The notes: generated from the sequence alone by a model not told the origin. Positions 25,192 to 34,055 are shown, counted from the first letter of the stretch. The stretch: 35,725 nt of DNA from Acidobacteriaceae bacterium (GCA_019244055.1 JAFATG010000018.1:1-35725), one strand, 5' to 3'. A program made the numbers and translations.

Positions 25192-26104
25192 TGCCTTCGG
25201 CAGCGGTACGAACGAGCTCGATATGAAGGTAATCGACCATCGATGGAATCGTGATGAACTGCTTGCGATACGTTGCTCGCGCTTTTTCAATCTCAGTCTT
25301 TAAAAACAAATATAGATTATTTTGTTCGCGGCCCGCGCGGCAAACTTCGGGACGATGCAACTGCATTTCAGCTACGGCCACGCGCGAGAACCTCTGCGCC
25401 TTAATGTGAAGAGCGCGCTGATCCTCGCTGAGATCTGCCCAAGCGGGGAGAGTTCTGGTTCGGACACTTTCCCCGGCAGAGAGCGCGCCGTTCGCAGGGG
25501 CGGGCGAGTGTTCTGGCTGAACAGCGGGCGCCTGGCTTGCGACCATAGGGGCGGCTGCGATCTGAGCGTGAAGGGCGGTATTCACTTGCCGTTCCAGCAG
25601 CGCCGATCCAATTCCCGCGATCAGCTCCAGAGCGTTCGCATCCACGTATTCGGGGTCAGCGGCAAACATCAAAGCGACAACTCGCGATCCATTGACAATC
25701 GGGAACAGGTGTGCGCGATCACTTACATCCGAGGTGCTTAGCAGGTCCGTTACTTCTCCCGGAGTGCGCAGCGCGACAACAGGATCTTTGGAATCGACGG
25801 CACTCGCGAAGGCTCCGGCCGCCTTCAGCGAGAAGCTCAGATCGGCGGGGAGGTCGAGATTCTGTTGGCCTCGCAGGTTAACAGTGTCGTTCATCAACGA
25901 GAACACCGCGACCTGCGCCACAAATTTACTGGCAGCATCGACAACGGCCAGCACCCACTCGCTCTGGGTACGATACTGATGGACGCGGCGAACGAACTGG
26001 TTCAGATTATAAACAGTCTGGCGCTGGGCGGCTTGGGCCGATTGCCGGCAAGCTGCGTCAAATTCCCGCTTGAGCAAGTCCCATGCGGGTTCAAGCACGT
26101 GCAT
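25148..26104 (-). CDS. GAF-like domain protein with conserved acidobacterial C-terminal helix domain
   Basis: About 318 residues. An N-terminal helical part (EPAWDLLKREFDAACRQSAQ, coiled-coil-like) precedes a GAF-like domain (WVLAVVDAASKFVAQVAVFS, HLFPIVNGSRVVALMFAADP, ANALELIAGIGSALLERQVN). A Pro/Ala-rich linker follows. The C-terminal ~85 residues (HIKAQRFSRVAVAEMQLHRP, LYLFLKTEIEKARATYRKQF, VDYLHIELVRT) resemble a helix domain common at the end of such signalling proteins in Acidobacteriota and delta-proteobacteria. The role is unknown. I prefer ATG 26104; an open frame to 26149 is read from the dispersed repeat. The 3' end overlaps the transglycosylase start, suggesting coupled expression. 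Confidence 0.75.
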   Translation of the reverse strand: MHVLEPAWDLLKREFDAACRQSAQAAQRQTVYNLNQFVRRVHQYRTQSEWVLAVVDAASKFVAQVAVFSLMNDTVNLRGQQNLDLPADLSFSLKAAGAFASAVDSKDPVVALRTPGEVTDLLSTSDVSDRAHLFPIVNGSRVVALMFAADPEYVDANALELIAGIGSALLERQVNTALHAQIAAAPMVASQAPAVQPEHSPAPANGALSAGESVRTRTLPAWADLSEDQRALHIKAQRFSRVAVAEMQLHRPEVCRAGREQNNLYLFLKTEIEKARATYRKQFITIPSMVDYLHIELVRTAAEGNEQKLGADYPGPLV

Positions 26105-26132
26105 GGTGGAAACCCATTCTACCCGGGGTCTT

Positions 26133-26234
26133 CTAAGCAACTCGCGCAAAACGGTCGCGGAATCAAGCGCCCCCGAGCCAAGGACGGCGGAGTTGCTTTA
26201 CTGTATCTCGGCGCGCATCCGCGCCCTTTGCGCT
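26133..26234 (+). repeat. Dispersed ~101-bp structured repeat, copy B (between AsmA-like and GAF-like genes)
   Basis: This is the second copy of the element at 16742-16842, with one extra C and a few substitutions. The AAGCAACTC/GAGTTGCTT pair is intact. The longer pair has one mismatch (CCGCGACC in place of CCGCGCCC on the complementary strand). It fills most of the gap between two minus-strand genes, and its right end forms the AsmA-like stop codon (TAG at 26233-26235 spans the junction). It lies on the strand opposite to the flanking genes, whereas copy A lies on the same strand as its host gene. Confidence 0.85.
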
Positions 26235-28653
26235 AACGATCCGCAGAAAGGCTGTTATCGGGCGCGATGGCAGCCCTCTTCTCGGGAATCAGCGGCGTGA
26301 TCAGATGCATCTGGCGGTCGCCGCTAACCAGGTCGAAAGCAAGCTTACCGTTATCCTGCGTGGCGGCTTCCCCGCTCCAATCATAGTCAGCTTGACTAGC
26401 TTGAATATCTGATAAGCGAAGATTCGGCGCCTGGTCATCGAAGGAGAACGTGAATGCTCCCGAGAGCGACTCGAAGGAATCGGAAGGTGTCAGGTTGACA
26501 TCTTCTGCTGAAAAGCTGCCGACCGCGCGGAGATTATGCACCATGTCCAGTCCGACACCGGACGTCTGCCAATCACCGTTAGCCCGTAACAGACCGCCTT
26601 TCCAGGGCAGGCCGGTAACTAACGTCTTGAAACGCCAGCGGGGCAAATACGAATGGAGGTCAATGACCCCTTGCCCTTGAGCGGAGAAATCGCCTTTCCT
26701 GATGCTCATGGAGACAAGCTGCACACTGGGACCCTCCCAGGTGAAGCGGGACGATAGGGCGCCCAGTTCCATCCCGTTCACCGAGAGGGAGCCCACTTGA
26801 ATATCTCCTTCCAGATTGCGCATTGCCAGCCAGGATGGAATGGACCGGTGCATGAGGCGCAGTCGCGCCAGCAGGCTTCTATCCTCTAACGAGGGTTGAA
26901 GGGCCGTCCCGAGTTGCATCAGACTCGCCGCAGACATTTGCAGATGGAGATGCTCCGTGCGCCGGCCCCGCGCGTTGTAGTGATAGCTGGCTCGAACCAT
27001 CTGGTGTGCAAGATTAGCGGTGAAGTGAGTAAGATCGAACGTCGAATTATCAAACGCGATTCGACCCTGGGCCTGATCAAGAGCAGACGCGAGTCCGGGA
27101 ATAGTGAGGATACCGTTGATCAAACGAACTTGTCCGCTCCATGACGGCTTCTCTTCCATTAATTGAGTCGAAGCGGTTTGATCTCGTGAATACTCGAGTT
27201 GGCCTGTGATCGCGCCGGCAGTGAGGGCACCGAGCGCGTCAGGATTAGAAAACCAGGCGTCGGCCATTTGTTTCAAAGCCTTCACCGGAAACGCCTGTGC
27301 CGATAAAGAGGCAATCGCCTTTTCGCCGGAGAAGTAATACTCGCCCGCAACTCGCAAGGCGCCACTGGAGGAAGTCTGAATGATCGCAGGATCGAAGCGT
27401 ATATGGTCGGGTAGGACGGTTGCGAGGACGGAGTCAGTCCGCATAGGCGGCATGTCAGGCAATTTGGCGAGCGCATCCTTGATCTCGAGCCCGCCGGCCA
27501 AACCCGTGCCGTTCGAGTACCCTATCGCGCCGTCGACACGTCCGGCAATGGACACGTCCTGCGGCAGGTTGATTCCCATGCGCTTTGCGAACGGCAGAAT
27601 CTCTTCGACCGGTACTTCATGCAAGTTGGCCATCATCGACCAAGCTGGCCGGGTAAGGAAATCTGAGATGCGCATTTGCAGGGACACGGGAGTCGTTTGA
27701 CCAGCCGCGGATGTCGTCGAAAGCTCGAGACGATGATCGATGAGATTTAAGAGACCGACATAACGGACGCGCCACTCTTCCCCGCTCGAAGGGAGCAGGT
27801 CCCAGCGATGGATATCTTGCAGTGTCAATTCGCCATTAACGCGCAAGGCATTCAGCGGACCCGCGATGTGCGCGACGGATCGGACGTTCCCATGTATGCC
27901 GATATCGTGTCCTTCGACTAGCGTTGTAAGCTCGCTCAGATTGCTCTCATCGAGATTTAAGTCCGCCTCGAGCCGGTTTGTGTTGGCGGCCTTCAGATCC
28001 CAGTCGGCGCGGCCACGGAAGTGACTAAAGGTGTTCCCAGCACGATCTGTACGTGCCGGTGATCCCGAAAATTGAATGTAGATTTTCCCGGAGCGTTCGG
28101 GATAGATACTCAGGCCGGCTTCCGCGATGTAGAGCGTGGTTTTGCGGGTTCCGAATTTGAAGTCGATGCGGCCATCGGCAACGGTCAGGGCTGGGAATAA
28201 ATTGAGAGGGCCACCTAGCGGCGCGCTCAGGCGATGGATGAGTTCAACGACGTTCCAGGTCCCGTCATCGCGCTTCACCAGGTTGAGCGAAGGATCGATC
28301 AGGCGTAACCCGGACAGCCGAATTTTCCCGAACAGAAGCTTATCGAGCCGGAGCCGAACCTTCAGCGTCGGCACATAGGCGAAGGGTTCGAGACCATACC
28401 GAGGATCTTCGCTGATGATCACGTTTTCGAGCGAGAAACCGGGGCCGAAAAAAAGAGTGAAGTGGAGGGCCGAGAAATGAACGGTGCGGCCGAGCGAAGA
28501 TTCGAGGGCGGCCCGCACGCGCCCGCTGAACCGGCCGGCGTTTACGAACGGAGCAGCAATACCGAGGACGAGGATTGCGAGCAGACCAGCAAAAGTTATG
28601 CGCCAGAAGAGGCGCGCTGAAGGCGTAGCTTTAGATGTCGCAAGTTCTTGAAT
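26233..28653 (-). CDS. AsmA-like envelope protein (start codon non-canonical or lost)
   Basis: About 806 residues if read from 28653. The membrane anchor RLFWRITFAGLLAILVLGIA is followed by APFVNAGRFSGRVRAALES, SLGRTVHFSALHFTLFFGPG and FSLENVIISEDPRYG, typical of AsmA N-termini. Long beta-rich repeats follow, as in bridge-like lipid-transfer AsmA/TamB relatives, with RLDKLLFGKIRLSGLRLIDP and AGRVDGAIGYSNGTGL. Such proteins span the periplasm and affect outer-membrane lipid balance. The anchor codons contain no ATG, GTG or TTG. The first canonical start is GTG 28518, after the anchor. ATT 28653, four codons after an in-frame TAG, is the best candidate, with AGGT 7 nt upstream. The stop codon is supplied by repeat copy B. 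The gene is the first of the minus-strand run. Confidence 0.82.
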   Translation of the reverse strand: MQELATSKATPSARLFWRITFAGLLAILVLGIAAPFVNAGRFSGRVRAALESSLGRTVHFSALHFTLFFGPGFSLENVIISEDPRYGLEPFAYVPTLKVRLRLDKLLFGKIRLSGLRLIDPSLNLVKRDDGTWNVVELIHRLSAPLGGPLNLFPALTVADGRIDFKFGTRKTTLYIAEAGLSIYPERSGKIYIQFSGSPARTDRAGNTFSHFRGRADWDLKAANTNRLEADLNLDESNLSELTTLVEGHDIGIHGNVRSVAHIAGPLNALRVNGELTLQDIHRWDLLPSSGEEWRVRYVGLLNLIDHRLELSTTSAAGQTTPVSLQMRISDFLTRPAWSMMANLHEVPVEEILPFAKRMGINLPQDVSIAGRVDGAIGYSNGTGLAGGLEIKDALAKLPDMPPMRTDSVLATVLPDHIRFDPAIIQTSSSGALRVAGEYYFSGEKAIASLSAQAFPVKALKQMADAWFSNPDALGALTAGAITGQLEYSRDQTASTQLMEEKPSWSGQVRLINGILTIPGLASALDQAQGRIAFDNSTFDLTHFTANLAHQMVRASYHYNARGRRTEHLHLQMSAASLMQLGTALQPSLEDRSLLARLRLMHRSIPSWLAMRNLEGDIQVGSLSVNGMELGALSSRFTWEGPSVQLVSMSIRKGDFSAQGQGVIDLHSYLPRWRFKTLVTGLPWKGGLLRANGDWQTSGVGLDMVHNLRAVGSFSAEDVNLTPSDSFESLSGAFTFSFDDQAPNLRLSDIQASQADYDWSGEAATQDNGKLAFDLVSGDRQMHLITPLIPEKRAAIAPDNSLSADR

Positions 28654-28806
28654 ACGAGGTACCTAGTCGCGGAGAAGCCCGCAAACAGACGTGAATGGGG
28701 ACAACTCCCCGCCGCATTAATTATAGCTTCTGAAAGAAGGCGAAGGTGGCGCGCTTGTCGTGTTACTCTCATCGCCGTGGGAACAGAGGGAAATCGCCAG
28801 CTCGCA

Positions 28807-29439
28807 ATGATTTTCGATCTCGATGGCGTATTGGTTCATTCGATGCCGTTGCATGTCACTGCGTGGGAGCAGTACTTGACTACGCTCGGAGTCCAGGTCG
28901 ACAACATGGAGAGGCGGATGCATGGGAAGCGAAATTCCGAGCTGGTTCGGGATTTGATGGGTACGCATCTGGCGGACGATGTTGTGTTCGAACACGGGGC
29001 CGCGAAGGAGCGGCTCTTTCGCGATCTGATGCTCCAGGCCGGAGCGGAACAGTACAGCGTGCCGGGCTTACGTGCCTTCTTGGAGCGCCATGCGGATGTG
29101 CCGAAAGCGATCGGCTCGAACGCGGAGCTGGCGAATATTGACTTCGTGCTGGACGAGCTCGGATTGCGCCAGTTCTTCCCGGTCATTGTGAACGGATTGC
29201 AAGTGAGCCGGCCCAAACCGTTTCCCGATGTCTATCTAGAAGCAGCGGCGCAGCTCAAGATGCAACCAGGGGATTGCATTGTTTTTGAAGATTCGCCGAC
29301 GGGAGTGGATGCGGCGCGTGCTGCTGGTATGCGGGTCGTCGGCATCGAGACTACACCGACGCAGTTTGAGGGCGTGGATCTGCACGTGAAGGACTTTGTC
29401 GATCCGCAGCTAGAACGCTGGCTTGGGGAACTGAGATAA
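28807..29439 (+). CDS. HAD-superfamily phosphatase, beta-phosphoglucomutase-like
   Basis: A 210-residue enzyme. Motif I is FDLDGVLVHS (nucleophile D4, D6). A helical cap of subclass C1 covers ~15-85, motif II is AIGSNAEL, motif III is the Lys in SRPKPFPDVYL, and motif IV is VFEDSPTGVDAA with its acidic pair. It hydrolyses or transfers phosphate on a small metabolite, possibly a sugar phosphate; the substrate is not readable from sequence. I use ATG 28807. In-frame GTG 28777 is an alternative, and neither has a strong ribosome site. A longer open frame to 28648 lacks support. It is divergent from the AsmA-like gene and followed by an MBL pseudogene. Confidence 0.88.
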   Translation: MIFDLDGVLVHSMPLHVTAWEQYLTTLGVQVDNMERRMHGKRNSELVRDLMGTHLADDVVFEHGAAKERLFRDLMLQAGAEQYSVPGLRAFLERHADVPKAIGSNAELANIDFVLDELGLRQFFPVIVNGLQVSRPKPFPDVYLEAAAQLKMQPGDCIVFEDSPTGVDAARAAGMRVVGIETTPTQFEGVDLHVKDFVDPQLERWLGELR

Positions 29440-29451
29440 ATTGGCAAGATC

Positions 29452-29916
29452 TTGCCCATAAGAATTACGTTTTGGGGTGCCGCGCAGGCGGTAACGGGAT
29501 CGATGCACGCGATCTCGATTGAGAACGAGACGCACCTCCTCAAATGCGGACTTCGGCTGGAAGATCGAAATACGCCGGTTCCGCCGCTCTATACCGTCAC
29601 GGACGCGGAGAACGTTACGAGACACTTCGAACGATGCGCCCTGCATGAAAGAAAAACGATCGGAGATGGCATCCAAGTCGAATTCAACAATGCCGGGCAT
29701 ATCTTGGGCTCAGCATTCGCTCTCCTGGAATGTGTCCAGAACGGTAAGAGAACAAGGATTCTGTTCTCAGGCGACCTCGGGCGGCCAGGTGTTCCGATCT
29801 TGCGCGATCCCGATCCCGCGGTGGAGGCCGACTATTCGTACTCGAGAGCACTTACGGTGAACCGGGGCGAGTCGTTCGATTTGGATCGAGTATGCGGTTC
29901 GCTCTCAGCAGGCTGA
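29452..29916 (+). pseudogene. Internally deleted MBL-fold/CPSF-like RNA nuclease
   Basis: 154 codons starting TTG. PIRITFWGAAQAVTGSMHAI is the classic beginning of bacterial RNA-specificity-domain metallo-beta-lactamase nucleases (usual length ~450-550 residues). About 34 residues in, at HLLKCGLRLEDRNTP, the frame jumps to the middle region PPLYTVTDAENV, then VEFNNAGHILGSAFALLEC, SGDLGRPGVPIL and RDPDP. The HxHxDH metal-binding motif and ~75-130 flanking residues are missing, and the protein ends soon after DYSYS. Both the metal site and the beta-CASP domain are gone, so it cannot be an active nuclease. The frame is still open, which fits a recent deletion. Confidence 0.8.
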
Positions 29917-29917
29917 A

Positions 29918-31261
29918 CTAGATCCGCATCGGCGCCGAAGTCTGGATATCAAGCCGACGAAGCAAGACTTGAAAGCGATCGTCCGTTCGCATGTTATCGA
30001 ATCTTGCATCCGCTTTCAAGGACAGCAGGGCAGGGTCACGCTGTCGAAAAGACTCCTCCAGAAAGGAAAGCGCTTGATCTTTTTGCCGCCGACCGGCACA
30101 AATTACGGCGTACCAATAGTAGGGTACATATCTACTTTGAGCCTGCGTAGATAATTCACGAAAGGCTTGTTCCGCGTTATCTTCAAGACCCGCTACTGCG
30201 AATACGTGTCCCAGACCGCTTGTGGCGGCTGCTTGAAGTCCGGTGCAGCGTTGAGCGTTCTGAAATTCAACAACGGCTTCTTCATACATCCCAAGCTGCT
30301 GATAAGCAAGCGCCAGCAGGATCTGAGCGGGTGCGAAGCCGGACCTGAGAGTCAGCATTTTCCAACACTGATCAATCACGCCTTCGAAATCACGAGTGGC
30401 GTAAAGGCACGCCGCGAACTGCAAGTTAGCCGGAAAAGATAATGGGTCGAGGGCAAGCGCGTGCCGGCAGACTTGGAGCGCTTCTTCGTAACTACCTAAC
30501 GTACACAGTAGCGATCCCTGAAGTGTGTGTGCTGGTACCGAGTTGGCATCGAGCGTCCGGGCCCGATCCACGGATTCCTGTGTGCCCTTCCAGTCCCAAT
30601 CAAAAATCATTTTCACTCGCCCGGCCGAGACATGCGCTTGGGGCAGATCAGGATCGTTCCTGAGAGCAGATTCAACCGAGGATCGAGCGTGGGAAACGAC
30701 TCTAGACGAGCACACCGAGCCGAACAAGGCAAGTTGGCCATAGGCCTCCGCGATTCCTGCATGGGCCAGAGAACAGCACGTCTCATCTATTGCCGCTGAG
30801 TTGAAAAAGGCGATAGCCTTGTAAATTTCTTCTTCCTCCGCCATTGTGTCCAAGAAGTAGCGGCCCTTCAAATAGTCTTCATACGCATCGCGATTCTTGC
30901 CAAGGCTGCCCGGCGGGGTTGGGCTCGAATCGGCGTCTGTCATTTCTTCAACTGGGGAGCTAAAACGATAGCCAAGGCCAGGACGAGTTTCAATAAAGTG
31001 ACATTCGCGAGACGAGTCTCCTAAGACGCGCCGCAATGAATTGACCGCGGTATTCAAACTGTGCTCGAAGCTCACGTGTGAATCGGGCCAGAGAAATCCA
31101 AAAAGCTCCTCGCGGGTTACCAGTTCGCCGGGGCGGCGAAGCAGGAGTTCAAGAACACGGAATGGCTTGCGCTGTAGTCTTATCCTGATTCCACACTTGC
31201 GCAACTCGCGGCGGACAAAGTCAACTTCATAATCATCGAACCTAGCTTTTCTTCCTGACAT
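29918..31261 (-). CDS. CadC-type winged-helix regulator with TPR repeats
   Basis: A 447-residue cytoplasmic regulator. Residues ~5-105 form an OmpR/CadC winged helix (RLQRKPFRVLELLLRRPGEL, FEHSLNTAVNSLRRVLGDSS, FIETRPGLGYRF). A short linker is followed by about seven TPR-like helix pairs (~125-430; e.g. AHAGIAEAYGQLALFG, LQGSLLCTLGSYEEALQVCR, LLALAYQQLGMYEEAVVEFQ). It has no membrane helix, unlike CadC itself. This architecture is abundant in Acidobacteriota; its ligands are not known. The stop abuts the MBL pseudogene (convergent). It is divergent from the frameshifted secreted-protein gene, so that gene could be a target. Confidence 0.88.
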   Translation of the reverse strand: MSGRKARFDDYEVDFVRRELRKCGIRIRLQRKPFRVLELLLRRPGELVTREELFGFLWPDSHVSFEHSLNTAVNSLRRVLGDSSRECHFIETRPGLGYRFSSPVEEMTDADSSPTPPGSLGKNRDAYEDYLKGRYFLDTMAEEEEIYKAIAFFNSAAIDETCCSLAHAGIAEAYGQLALFGSVCSSRVVSHARSSVESALRNDPDLPQAHVSAGRVKMIFDWDWKGTQESVDRARTLDANSVPAHTLQGSLLCTLGSYEEALQVCRHALALDPLSFPANLQFAACLYATRDFEGVIDQCWKMLTLRSGFAPAQILLALAYQQLGMYEEAVVEFQNAQRCTGLQAAATSGLGHVFAVAGLEDNAEQAFRELSTQAQSRYVPYYWYAVICAGRRQKDQALSFLEESFRQRDPALLSLKADARFDNMRTDDRFQVLLRRLDIQTSAPMRI

Positions 31262-31319
31262 CTACAGAACGTAAACGGGCACGTCACATTTGCTTGCCGC
31301 TTCTTGATGTTTTCTTGAG

Positions 31320-31375
31320 CCGCTCACCGCGAAAACGATTCGTCTTTGAATTGTACGGATCGTCAGCCTGAGCGG
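31320..31375. promoter_or_regulatory. Spaced inverted repeat CCGCTCA / TGAGCGG
   Basis: A 7-bp perfect inverted repeat with half-sites at 31320-31326 and 31369-31375, 42 bases apart. It lies in the 149-bp gap between the winged-helix TPR regulator and the frameshifted secreted-protein gene. A winged-helix dimer site is possible, but this is weak evidence. Confidence 0.25.
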
Positions 31376-31410
31376 TTGCTAAGAAAGATCCGTCGAGAAG
31401 GAGATCAGAC

Positions 31411-31829
31411 ATGAGCGTTTCAATGGGTCGCATCGTCAAGTTCGCCGCACTCGCGGCGTTTGTCGGCGCAGGGTTGATGCAGGGTGCGGAGCAAGCTACG
31501 TTCCACTTGCCGTTCACAGCGCATTGGGGACATGCAGTGCTGGAACCTGGGGATTACAAACTGAGTTTGCCCGCTCCTTCTGCCCTGCGGATGGATTTCT
31601 GGTCACAGGCCCTAGCAAGACCGTATTTGAGCTTCCGCTGATTACGGATGAGCAGAAGACGTCCAGCTCCAGTCACCTCATACTCTGGAAGCTTGATGGC
31701 GACTATTTCGTACGCGAACTTTCGTTCGGACCATCGGGGAAAACATTTACATTCTCGGTCCCCAAGACAAGCCATCGCGTAGAAGTTTCGAAGCGAGAGA
31801 TCAGCAGCCTTGCTGTGGCTGGTAACTGA
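31411..31829 (+). pseudogene. Secreted small protein gene with a frameshift
   Basis: A good ribosome site (GAAGGAG, 7 nt before ATG 31411) starts VKFAALAAFVGAGLMQGAEQ (signal peptide), then ATFHLPFTAHWGHAVLEPGD. Near 31580-31595 the reading must shift frame: the first frame runs on to a stop at 31641, while the other frame continues FLVTGPSKTVFELPL, LILWKLDGDYFVRELSFGPS and KTFTFSVPKTSHR to 31829. Together they make one ~138-residue exported protein of a type common in Acidobacteriota. The lesion is either real, a sequence error or, less likely, a programmed shift. No slippery heptamer is obvious. Confidence 0.75.
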
Positions 31830-32347
31830 AGAGAATAGCGCGTTAGCACAAGTGGGCCGTTAACCCAAGCGCGCCTGTATCGCAGCGATTCAGGAAGACA
31901 TCGAAGCTTGCGCGATCTTGGGACTGGTCATCCCGGAACCGGAAATTGAACGGGTTCACCATCTCTCGCCCATGGTGGTGAATCCGGATCATGCGAAGGT
32001 TCTTGCCACAAGTCTTCGCTAGGCGGCATTATTCAAGAGTTTTTCCGCGCCGGGAAGCTGCCTGCTTCGCAATTTCTGGCAATCGAGATTGGCTGCGTCC
32101 AGCAGAAGCGCCATTTGTGACGTTCCTGCTGGCGGTTTTCAATCGGACTCGCTAACCATCGCCGACGGCCTCCCGCATGATTTTAGGCTGGCGGCCCTTG
32201 ACGCAAGCGCCAATCCCACGCCGAAGTTTACTCTTGACATCGGGAGAGCCGTTATAGAGGTTAGCCGTGATTCGACCGACACCGGGCGTCGGGTACCGGA
32301 GTACATCCACGACTGGCCAAAGGGCCGCCCGGTATCCTGAACTTCAA
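31830..32347. other. Possible decayed coding region
   Basis: About 520 bases without a supported gene. Short coding-like stretches occur in changing frames: EDIEACAILGLVIPEPEIER around 31890-31950 and IIQEFFRAGKLPASQFLAIE around 32030-32095, each without a start and followed by stops. I do not recognise them. It may be gene remnants upstream of the LOG gene. Confidence 0.4.
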
Positions 32348-32932
32348 ATGGCCAGGCGAGTCTGTGTATTTTGTGGTTCGAGTTCAGGTGCTCGCGAGAG
32401 CTACGCAACAGCAGCAACATCATTGGCACGGTACGTTGCCGGGAACGGGATTGCGATCGTTTACGGAGGAGGGAAGGTCGGGCTGATGGGAAAGCTCGCC
32501 GACGAAGCGCTCGGCGCAGGAGGTGAGGTCATTGGAGTTATGCCGCGATCTCTTGTCGAAAAGGAACTGGCGCACACACGTCTGTCCGACTTGCGGGTAG
32601 TTGAGTCAATGCACGAGCGAAAGGCGCACATGGCTGAGCTGTCGGATGCGTTCATTGCGCTTCCGGGAGGCTACGGTACCTTCGAGGAGTTTTGTGAAGT
32701 TCTGACCTGGACACAACTTGGCCTACAACGAAAACCATGCGGAATTCTGAACGTCGACGGCTACTACGATCAGCTATTGTCGTTGTTCGACCACGCAGTG
32801 GACGAACAGTTTCTACAACCAGTTCATCGGCAAATGCTACTCTCCGATAGTCGCCCGGAATCCCTGGTCAGCCGCCTGCTCGAATACGAGCCTCCCCTGG
32901 TTGAAAAATGGATCGACCTGAGGCAGAGCTAA
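32348..32932 (+). CDS. LOG-family cytokinin riboside 5'-monophosphate phosphoribohydrolase-like protein
   Basis: A 194-residue soluble enzyme. VCVFCGSSSGARESY opens the Rossmann-like fold, followed by IVYGGGKVGLMG and the LOG signature PGGYGTFEE at residues 106-114, with ERKAHM just before it. Enzymes of this family cleave the N-glycosidic bond of nucleoside 5'-monophosphates (AMP or cytokinin ribotides) to release ribose 5-phosphate. Length is as usual for LOG. The start is ATG 32348; in-frame extension to 32267 lacks family homology. The ribosome site is weak. Flanking sequence is gene-poor, so I see no operon partner. Confidence 0.93.
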   Translation: MARRVCVFCGSSSGARESYATAATSLARYVAGNGIAIVYGGGKVGLMGKLADEALGAGGEVIGVMPRSLVEKELAHTRLSDLRVVESMHERKAHMAELSDAFIALPGGYGTFEEFCEVLTWTQLGLQRKPCGILNVDGYYDQLLSLFDHAVDEQFLQPVHRQMLLSDSRPESLVSRLLEYEPPLVEKWIDLRQS

Positions 32933-33410
32933 ACCAGGTTCACGGGATCGTTTGGCCGTAAAAAGCCCTTGTCTGGGAGTTGTTGGAGTTGGTTCCAGCC
33001 TTCCTAATGAGGGTCATTCACTTCCGTCCTAATCGCCGTAAGCCAACCTCTCGCATTCGGTGCATTTCAAGCCGTGTCGAAGTCCAGGATGTTGCCGCCC
33101 GGCTGCTTATCCGGAAGTTGGTCCTGCCGAACGATCAGTGCGGCACCTGAAAGGGCGACGGCGGCACACCCGGTCATTTGTTGGTCTGATGTCCTTGCCA
33201 GAGATGATCTGGGTTGGCCCTGCTGCCTCAGCAGGGCGTTTCGCATGCCCTTAATGGAATCGGTGTTCATTGCGGTTAGAGGAGCCGGCGAACCCGCTTC
33301 GGAAGCGCGAGACGCGATGCACTCACTGGTCCTGGGACGTATCGCCTGTCCATGTGTTCGAATAGGACGTGAGAGCGGTTTTGACGCTCGCCACGTTTGA
33401 GTGACATTCC
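32933..33410. other. Intergenic stretch, no supported gene
   Basis: About 480 bases. A 67-codon minus-strand frame (33067-33270) and a 108-codon plus-strand frame (33074-33400) overlap; neither has a ribosome site or a recognisable fold. The promoter for the PaiB gene should be here. Confidence 0.5.
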
Positions 33411-34055
33411 ATGTATCAGCCAGCCGCCTTCCGAGAGGAACGCTTGGAGACCTTACACGCGCTGATCCGCACTCATCCCCTAGGCACGCTTATCACAGCC
33501 GGCGCCGGCGGCCTCACTGCCAACCTCGTACCCTTTACTTTGGCCGACACTGGCGAGAAGGGAACGCTTCGCGCCCACATCGCTAAAGCGAATGATCAGG
33601 TAGATGCATTGAGAGCCGGAGCTGAAACTCTGGTCGTCTTTCATGGACCAGAAGCATATATCACGCCGTCCTGGTACGCATCGAAGAGAGAACACGGACG
33701 CGTGGTTCCCACGTGGAATTATGTGGTCGTGCAGGTCCGGGGGACACCACGCGTCATTGACGATCCTGCCTGGCTAAGAGCACAGATCGATGAGTTAACG
33801 TCCAGCCAAGAAAATCAGCGTCCGAGACCGTGGAAGGTGAGTGATGCGCCGGAGGCGTTCATCCTCGGCCAGATCAAGGCGATCGTTGGGTTCGAAATCC
33901 CGATCTTGACTATCGAAGGAAAGTGGAAAGTAAGCCAGAACCGATCTGCCGCCGATCGTCAGGGCGTCCAAGAAGGTCTGCAGCATGAAGGAATAAGCGA
34001 AGAAATGGCTAGGCTTGTGGCCGAAAGCAGTACTGCCCGAGAGCATCACGAGTGA
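33411..34055 (+). CDS. paiB: PaiB-family FMN-binding protein
   Basis: A 214-residue PaiB-type flavin-reductase-fold protein. The N-terminus MYQPAAFREERLETLHALIR, PLGTLITAG, LRAHIAKANDQ, FHGPEAYITPSWYASK, VPTWNYVVVQVRG and the C-terminal IVGFEIPILTIEGKWKVSQN with Arg are all diagnostic. In Bacillus PaiB was described as a negative regulator of sporulation and degradative-enzyme genes acting with the acetyltransferase PaiA. In other bacteria the role is unclear. A GNAT fragment follows directly, overlapping the stop, suggesting a former PaiB-acetyltransferase pair. Only a weak ribosome site is seen. Confidence 0.92.
   Translation: MYQPAAFREERLETLHALIRTHPLGTLITAGAGGLTANLVPFTLADTGEKGTLRAHIAKANDQVDALRAGAETLVVFHGPEAYITPSWYASKREHGRVVPTWNYVVVQVRGTPRVIDDPAWLRAQIDELTSSQENQRPRPWKVSDAPEAFILGQIKAIVGFEIPILTIEGKWKVSQNRSAADRQGVQEGLQHEGISEEMARLVAESSTAREHHE

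Noticed and set aside
26105-26149. Longer N-terminus of the GAF-like protein (from TTG 26149)
   Set aside because: The extra 15 residues start inside the dispersed repeat. ATG 26104 is the first start outside it.
33067-33270. A 67-codon minus-strand frame before the PaiB gene
   Set aside because: The composition is protein-like in part, but there is no ribosome site and no family; an equally long frame lies on the other strand.
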